Made by a program: the position numbers and the translations under genes
Notes under the pieces: generated by a model
The model's input: the letters and a program-made list of their open reading frames with translations, nothing else
Database searches by the model: none
Told to the model about the DNA's origin: nothing
Assembly: GCA_900473805.1 (NCBI GenBank)
Contig: UCMS01000002.1
Coordinates: forward strand, 1 to 64,000
Direction of reading: 5' to 3'
DNA length: 64,000 nucleotides
Source of the DNA: Hyphomicrobiales bacterium
GTDB taxonomy: Bacteria > Pseudomonadota > Alphaproteobacteria > Rhizobiales > Rhizobiaceae
Shown: piece after piece, positions 60,594-64,000 of the stretch
How the letters are laid out: the number at the start of each line of letters is the position of its first letter
How positions within the stretch are numbered: the first letter of the stretch is position 1

Positions 60594-61436
60594 ATGCAGA
60601 CGATTTCGGATATCAATTCAAGCGCCATAAGGGAAATATTCGGCACTGACAAGGCGCTGATCGGGATGATCCATTGCGCGCCCTTTCCAGGTGCCCCGCG
60701 CTATCGGGGTACGTCAGTCGATGCGATCTACGATGTGGCAATGCGCGATGCCGAGGCGCTGATCGAAGGCGGCCTCAACGGTCTGATCATCGAGAACCAT
60801 GGCGATATTCCCTTCTCAAAGCCGGACGATATCGGTCCTGAAACATCCGCCTTCATGTCCGTCGTTGCCGATCGGATCAGACGCGCGACCGGCGTTCCCA
60901 TGGGCATCAATGTGCTGGCCAACGCACCGATCCCAGCCTTCGCGATTGCCATGGCCGGTGGTGCCCGCTTCATCCGGGTCAACCAATGGGCAAATGCCTA
61001 TGTGGCCAATGAAGGCTTCATGGAAGGCCGCGCGGCTGAAGCAATGCGCTATCGCTCGGCGCTGCGTGCCGAACACGTCAAGGTCTTCGCAGACAGCCAT
61101 GTCAAACACGGGGCGCACGCGATCACCGCCGATCGCAGCATCGAGGAATTGACCCGCGATCTCGCCTTTTTCGACGCTGACGTCATCATCGCCACCGGGC
61201 AACGGACCGGCAATTCGGCGACGGTTGAGGAAATCGAGACAATCGGTGCGGCAACCCATTTGCCCCTGCTGGTCGGGTCCGGGGTCACCAAGGACAATAT
61301 CCTGGAAATTCTGAAAAGGACCAATGGCGTGATCGTTGCCTCTTCGCTGAAGGAAGGTGGTGTGTGGTGGAACCCGGTCGAACCGGCACGGGTCAAGGCG
61401 TTCGTCGAGGCGGCTCGCCCAGGTCTGGAGGCCTGA
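60594..61436 (+). CDS. BtpA/SgcQ-family protein
   Basis: This 280-residue protein is of the BtpA/SgcQ family, a TIM-barrel group of mostly unknown reaction. It has LIGMIHCAPFPGAPRY, DAEALIEGGLNGLIIENHGDIPF, GINVLANAPIPAFAIAMAGGARFIRVNQW and TGQRTGNSATVEEIETI. SgcQ lies in sugar operons; BtpA in cyanobacteria affects photosystem I. ATG 60594 is used, with GGAAGG upstream. Its position between a PfkB kinase and a TenA-like gene points to a lyase or phosphorylase-like step in sugar or nucleoside breakdown; this is inference. Confidence 0.85.
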   Translation: MQTISDINSSAIREIFGTDKALIGMIHCAPFPGAPRYRGTSVDAIYDVAMRDAEALIEGGLNGLIIENHGDIPFSKPDDIGPETSAFMSVVADRIRRATGVPMGINVLANAPIPAFAIAMAGGARFIRVNQWANAYVANEGFMEGRAAEAMRYRSALRAEHVKVFADSHVKHGAHAITADRSIEELTRDLAFFDADVIIATGQRTGNSATVEEIETIGAATHLPLLVGSGVTKDNILEILKRTNGVIVASSLKEGGVWWNPVEPARVKAFVEAARPGLEA

Positions 61437-61437
61437 T

Positions 61438-62082
61438 ATGGCAGAGACGCTTTCGGAGCAGATCCTGCGCGAAAATGCCCAAGTCCTGGACGCGATGCTT
61501 GGCCATCGCTTCGTCGAGGACATCAAGGCAAACCGTCTCGATAGGCACGTCTTCGAGCGCTACCTCGTCTTTGAAGGCGCCTTTGTCGACACCGCAATTT
61601 CGATCTTTGCCTTTGCTGCAGCCAAGGCCGACACGATCGCGCAAAAACGCTGGCTGATCGCCGTTCTCGATGCGCTCGCCAACCAGCAGATTGCCTATTT
61701 CGAAAAGACGTTTGCAGCGCGCGGCATTGACCCCCACGATTTCAACCTATCGGTCCCGGAGGTCGCAGCCTTTCGGGAGGGCATGCTTGCGATCGCGCGC
61801 GATGGCGGTTTCCTCGACACGGTGTCTGCCATGTTTGCGGCCGAGTGGATGTATTGGACCTGGTCGAAAGAGGCGGCCACACTGGAGATCAGCGATCCCT
61901 TGCTGAAGGAGTGGATCGAGCTGCACGCCGATGCGGATTTTGCCGCTCAAGCACTTTGGCTGAAAGCTGAGCTCGATCAAGCAGGACATCAGATGAGCGA
62001 GGCCGAGCGGTCTCGTTTGAGCAGCATCTTCGGCCAAGCCCAGGCGCTCGAGATCGATTTCCACGACGCACCTTACCTTTGA
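61438..62082 (+). CDS. TenA-family protein without the catalytic cysteine
   Basis: This 214-residue all-helical protein has the TenA/thiaminase II fold: GHRFVEDIKANRLDRHVFERYLVFEGAFVDTAISIFAFA and a final QALEIDFHDAPYL with the conserved Glu. The cysteine region of active TenA reads EWMYWTWSKEA here, and the aspartate of the QDY motif is replaced by FEG. It thus belongs to the Cys-less, Glu-type branch, for which other amine hydrolyses are proposed. ATG 61438 follows TGGAGG, one base after the BtpA gene. It may act on an aminopyrimidine-like intermediate. Confidence 0.85.
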   Translation: MAETLSEQILRENAQVLDAMLGHRFVEDIKANRLDRHVFERYLVFEGAFVDTAISIFAFAAAKADTIAQKRWLIAVLDALANQQIAYFEKTFAARGIDPHDFNLSVPEVAAFREGMLAIARDGGFLDTVSAMFAAEWMYWTWSKEAATLEISDPLLKEWIELHADADFAAQALWLKAELDQAGHQMSEAERSRLSSIFGQAQALEIDFHDAPYL

Positions 62083-62093
62083 GGAAATCCGCC

Positions 62094-63380
62094 ATGCTCG
62101 CCATCAACGCCAATCGTCTCAACGCACGCCTTCAAGCCTTTGCCGCCATCGGTGGAACCACAAAAGGAGGCGTCAATCGCCAGGCCTTGACTGAGGGTGA
62201 CAGGCGCGCGCGGCGACTGCTGGCCGAGCTTGCCACGGCCCGGGGGTTTCGGGTTTTCCAGGATCCGATCGCCAATCTCTTTGTTTGGAGAAACGGCCGC
62301 GACGAGACGCTTCCCCCTTTGCTCATCGGTAGCCATCTCGACAGCCAACCAGCGGGTGGTCGCTTCGATGGTGCCTTGGGCACTTTGTCTGCGTTCGAGG
62401 TCCTTGAAAGCCTTGAAGATGCAGGGACGATAACAGACCGCTCCGTTGTCGTTGTTGTCTGGACGAATGAGGAGGGCTGCCGCTTCTCCCCAGGCTGCAT
62501 GGGATCCATGGCATTTTCTGAAGGCGCGATTCCAGGCCTATGGCAGGACAAGAACGCTACAGACGGGGCAAGATTTGCAGAAGAACTGTCCCTTACCATC
62601 CAAAGCCTGCCGGAGGCCGCTATGGTGCCGCTCGGGTTTCCAGTTCATGCCTATCTCGAAGTGCATATCGAGCAGGGACCGTCGCTAGAGGCAGCTGGGA
62701 TCCCGATTGGGGTCGTGAAAGGCATTCAGGGCACACGGTGGCTGGATGTGACTATCAAGGGTCAAACCGCGCATGCCGGTACGACGGGCTTGTCCTGGCG
62801 CCGCGACCCCTTACGCGCGTTGACCTCTGCCTTCTCAAACCTCTACAATACAGTCATGCCTGGTGATCCTGAGGCCCGCTTCACCATTGGCAGGATTTCT
62901 GCCAGGCCTGGATCCGTGAATGCGATCCCCGAGGAGGTTCACTGTACAATCGATATTCGGCATCCTGATCCAGGGCGGTTGGACGAAATCGAAATGTTTG
63001 TGAGATCACAGATTGGCGAGGAAGCGGATACCCACGGTTGTCGCGTCCAGATCTTATGCGCCTTTGACATGCCGGCTTGCGGTTTTTCCGAGCCACTTCG
63101 CGAGGTGATTAGCCATGCTGCATCGGTCTGCAAGGTTCAAAGTATGCCGATGCTCTCTGGGGCCTTTCACGATGCGCTCTTTGTCAACCGCATCGCCCCT
63201 GCCGGGATGATTTTTGTTCCTTGCCGCGATGGGCTCAGCCACAACGAAGACGAATATGTCGAGCAGGAGCATATCGTCATGGGGTGTGAGGTGCTTGCGC
63301 AGGCCACACTACTCGCAGCAAATTGTATGGATCCATTCCCGGATTGCACCGCACTGCATACCATCGAGCCCACATTCTAA
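62094..63380 (+). CDS. M20-family hydantoinase/carbamoylase-type amidase
   Basis: This 428-residue dimetal enzyme has the AllC/N-carbamoylase pattern: GSHLDSQPAGGRFDGALG (His and bridging Asp), TNEEGCRF (Glu pair), HIEQGP (His), and GAFHDALF near the end (His). The lid domain includes GTRWLDVTIKGQTAHAGTT. Members cut N-carbamoyl amino acids, allantoate or ureidoglycolate. ATG 62094 lies behind GAGG; a TTG at 62079 is in frame. It ends the operon. An N-carbamoyl or formylamino product of ring opening would suit it. Confidence 0.9.
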   Translation: MLAINANRLNARLQAFAAIGGTTKGGVNRQALTEGDRRARRLLAELATARGFRVFQDPIANLFVWRNGRDETLPPLLIGSHLDSQPAGGRFDGALGTLSAFEVLESLEDAGTITDRSVVVVVWTNEEGCRFSPGCMGSMAFSEGAIPGLWQDKNATDGARFAEELSLTIQSLPEAAMVPLGFPVHAYLEVHIEQGPSLEAAGIPIGVVKGIQGTRWLDVTIKGQTAHAGTTGLSWRRDPLRALTSAFSNLYNTVMPGDPEARFTIGRISARPGSVNAIPEEVHCTIDIRHPDPGRLDEIEMFVRSQIGEEADTHGCRVQILCAFDMPACGFSEPLREVISHAASVCKVQSMPMLSGAFHDALFVNRIAPAGMIFVPCRDGLSHNEDEYVEQEHIVMGCEVLAQATLLAANCMDPFPDCTALHTIEPTF

Positions 63381-63399
63381 GGGTGGCAGACATCCGTTG

Positions 63400-64000
63400 T
63401 TAAGCCGCCTGAACTTCCACCGTTATATGGGAGAGATCATGAATAGCGGACAGCTTGGCCTTGTAGGCCGCCACGGTGAGCGGCGCTGGTGATCGCACAG
63501 AGACAATCGCGCCATGATGTCCCGGGCCAAGCTGCCAGACATGAAGATCGACGATTTCGTCACCGTCGCTTTCGATGATGTCCCGGATTTCTTGTGGCAG
63601 GTCCTCATGCGGAGGGAGGTAGTCAAGCAGGACCGCGCCCGTATCCCGCATCAGCCCCCACGACCAGCGCGCAATAACCAGCCCTCCGACAATACCCATC
63701 GCTGGGTCCATCCAGTTCCAGCCGTAGAGGCTTCCGAGAATGAGTGCCGCGATGGCAAGGACGGACGTTAAAGCGTCCGCGAGGACGTGAAGATAGGCAG
63801 CACGGAGATTGTTGTCGGTGGCAGCGGGATGATGGTGCACATGGCGGTCGTCGTCATGATCGTGGGCGTGACGGTGGTCATGTCCGTGGTGGTGATGCGT
63901 GTGATCGTCGCGCAGAAGCCATGCACAGAGCAGGTTCACGCCAAGGCCAACCACCGCCACCGTGATCGCCTGCGGGAAATCGATTGCCACAGGACTGTAG
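63400..64000 (-). CDS. Cation diffusion facilitator (DmeF-like), C-terminal part
   Basis: The right edge cuts this gene; the visible 200 residues are the later membrane helices and cytoplasmic domain of a CDF exporter. A His-rich loop with HTHHHHGHDHRHAHDHDDD lies between helices, and AAYLHVLADALTSVLAI holds the HxxxD metal motif. The C-terminal part (EIVDLHVWQLGPGHHGAI) is the cytoplasmic metal-sensing fold. DmeF-type proteins export cobalt or nickel in rhizobia. It ends 19 bases from the convergent carbamoylase gene. The frame is open to the window edge, so the GTG at 63990 is not taken as a start. Confidence 0.9.
   Translation of the reverse strand, partial: YSPVAIDFPQAITVAVVGLGVNLLCAWLLRDDHTHHHHGHDHRHAHDHDDDRHVHHHPAATDNNLRAAYLHVLADALTSVLAIAALILGSLYGWNWMDPAMGIVGGLVIARWSWGLMRDTGAVLLDYLPPHEDLPQEIRDIIESDGDEIVDLHVWQLGPGHHGAIVSVRSPAPLTVAAYKAKLSAIHDLSHITVEVQAA

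Noticed and set aside
61400..61440. Possible TPP riboswitch ahead of the TenA-like gene
   Set aside because: The gene starts one base after its neighbour, so there is no leader that could hold one.
1..64000. CRISPR arrays, rRNA or tRNA genes, plasmid replication or transfer genes
   Set aside because: No regular spaced repeats, RNA gene hallmarks, or repABC/tra-like proteins were seen anywhere in the window.

Overview
The window looks like a catabolic stretch of a Rhizobiaceae-type alphaproteobacterium. The reasons are high GC, many coupled ATGA/GTGA/TTGA gene overlaps, a very high density of ABC importers with private regulators, an inositol 2-dehydrogenase-type oxidoreductase at the left edge, a DmeF-type His-rich CDF exporter at the right edge, and IS630 and IS110/IS1111 elements. 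Such density is typical of the large plasmids or chromids of this group, but no replication gene is seen, so replicon type and species are not shown.

Layout. (1) 1-1.8 kb: the end of an iolG-like gene, an AlaE-like gene without a clear start, and a parDE toxin-antitoxin pair. (2) 2.1-9.5 kb: a polyamine-type ABC importer operon (SBP, two permeases, ATPase) with an MBL-fold hydrolase and an aldehyde dehydrogenase, transcribed leftward, divergent from a TetR regulator and an NTF2-like gene. (3) 9.7-22.8 kb: a sugar or sugar-acid region with an OtnK-like kinase, a frameshifted OtnC-like aldolase, an aldo/keto reductase, an Asp/Glu racemase-family protein and a LacI regulator. Divergent from these is a ribose-type ABC system followed by DhaK, DhaL and an FGGY kinase. 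(4) 23.1-28.6 kb: LysR and pxpA-accB-accC-pxpB-pxpC (5-oxoprolinase-type genes with biotin carboxylase parts). (5) 28.6-42.0 kb: a GntR regulator with two winged-helix domains, then a long operon for a second polyamine-type importer. It has two ATPases, one without the H-loop histidine, plus two SDRs, an imidase-like metal-dependent deacetylase, a Cys-motif small protein, a CobW GTPase, a signal-less SBP homologue and an amidase. (6) 42.3-50.7 kb: a nitrate/sulfonate-type ABC importer with two SDRs, a creatininase, an arginase-family ureohydrolase and a taurine/beta-alanine-pyruvate-type aminotransferase, divergent from a LysR gene. (7) 50.7-53.7 kb: gene relics (ABC ATPase, Lrp) and an IS630 element split by an IS1111-type element. 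(8) 53.9-63.4 kb: LacI, a ribose-type importer, a phosphotriesterase-family enzyme, a glutamine-amidotransferase-like protein, a PfkB kinase on the opposite strand, a BtpA/SgcQ protein, a Cys-less TenA-like protein and an M20 hydantoinase/carbamoylase-family amidase. (9) The right edge holds the C-terminal part of a CDF exporter.

Working together. Each block reads as import, then ring opening or deamination/deacylation, then oxidation or phosphorylation, under a local repressor or activator. The most novel-looking are block 6, which fits stepwise breakdown of a cyclic or linear guanidino compound (ring opening, urea release, transamination), and block 5, which fits cyclic imide or half-amide use with a possibly asymmetric ATPase pair. 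Block 8 may degrade a nucleoside-like or N-carbamoyl compound. Substrates are inferred from families and neighbours, not shown by sequence. All five exported substrate-binding-protein genes that are followed by another gene of their operon carry a perfect or near-perfect stem-loop just downstream.
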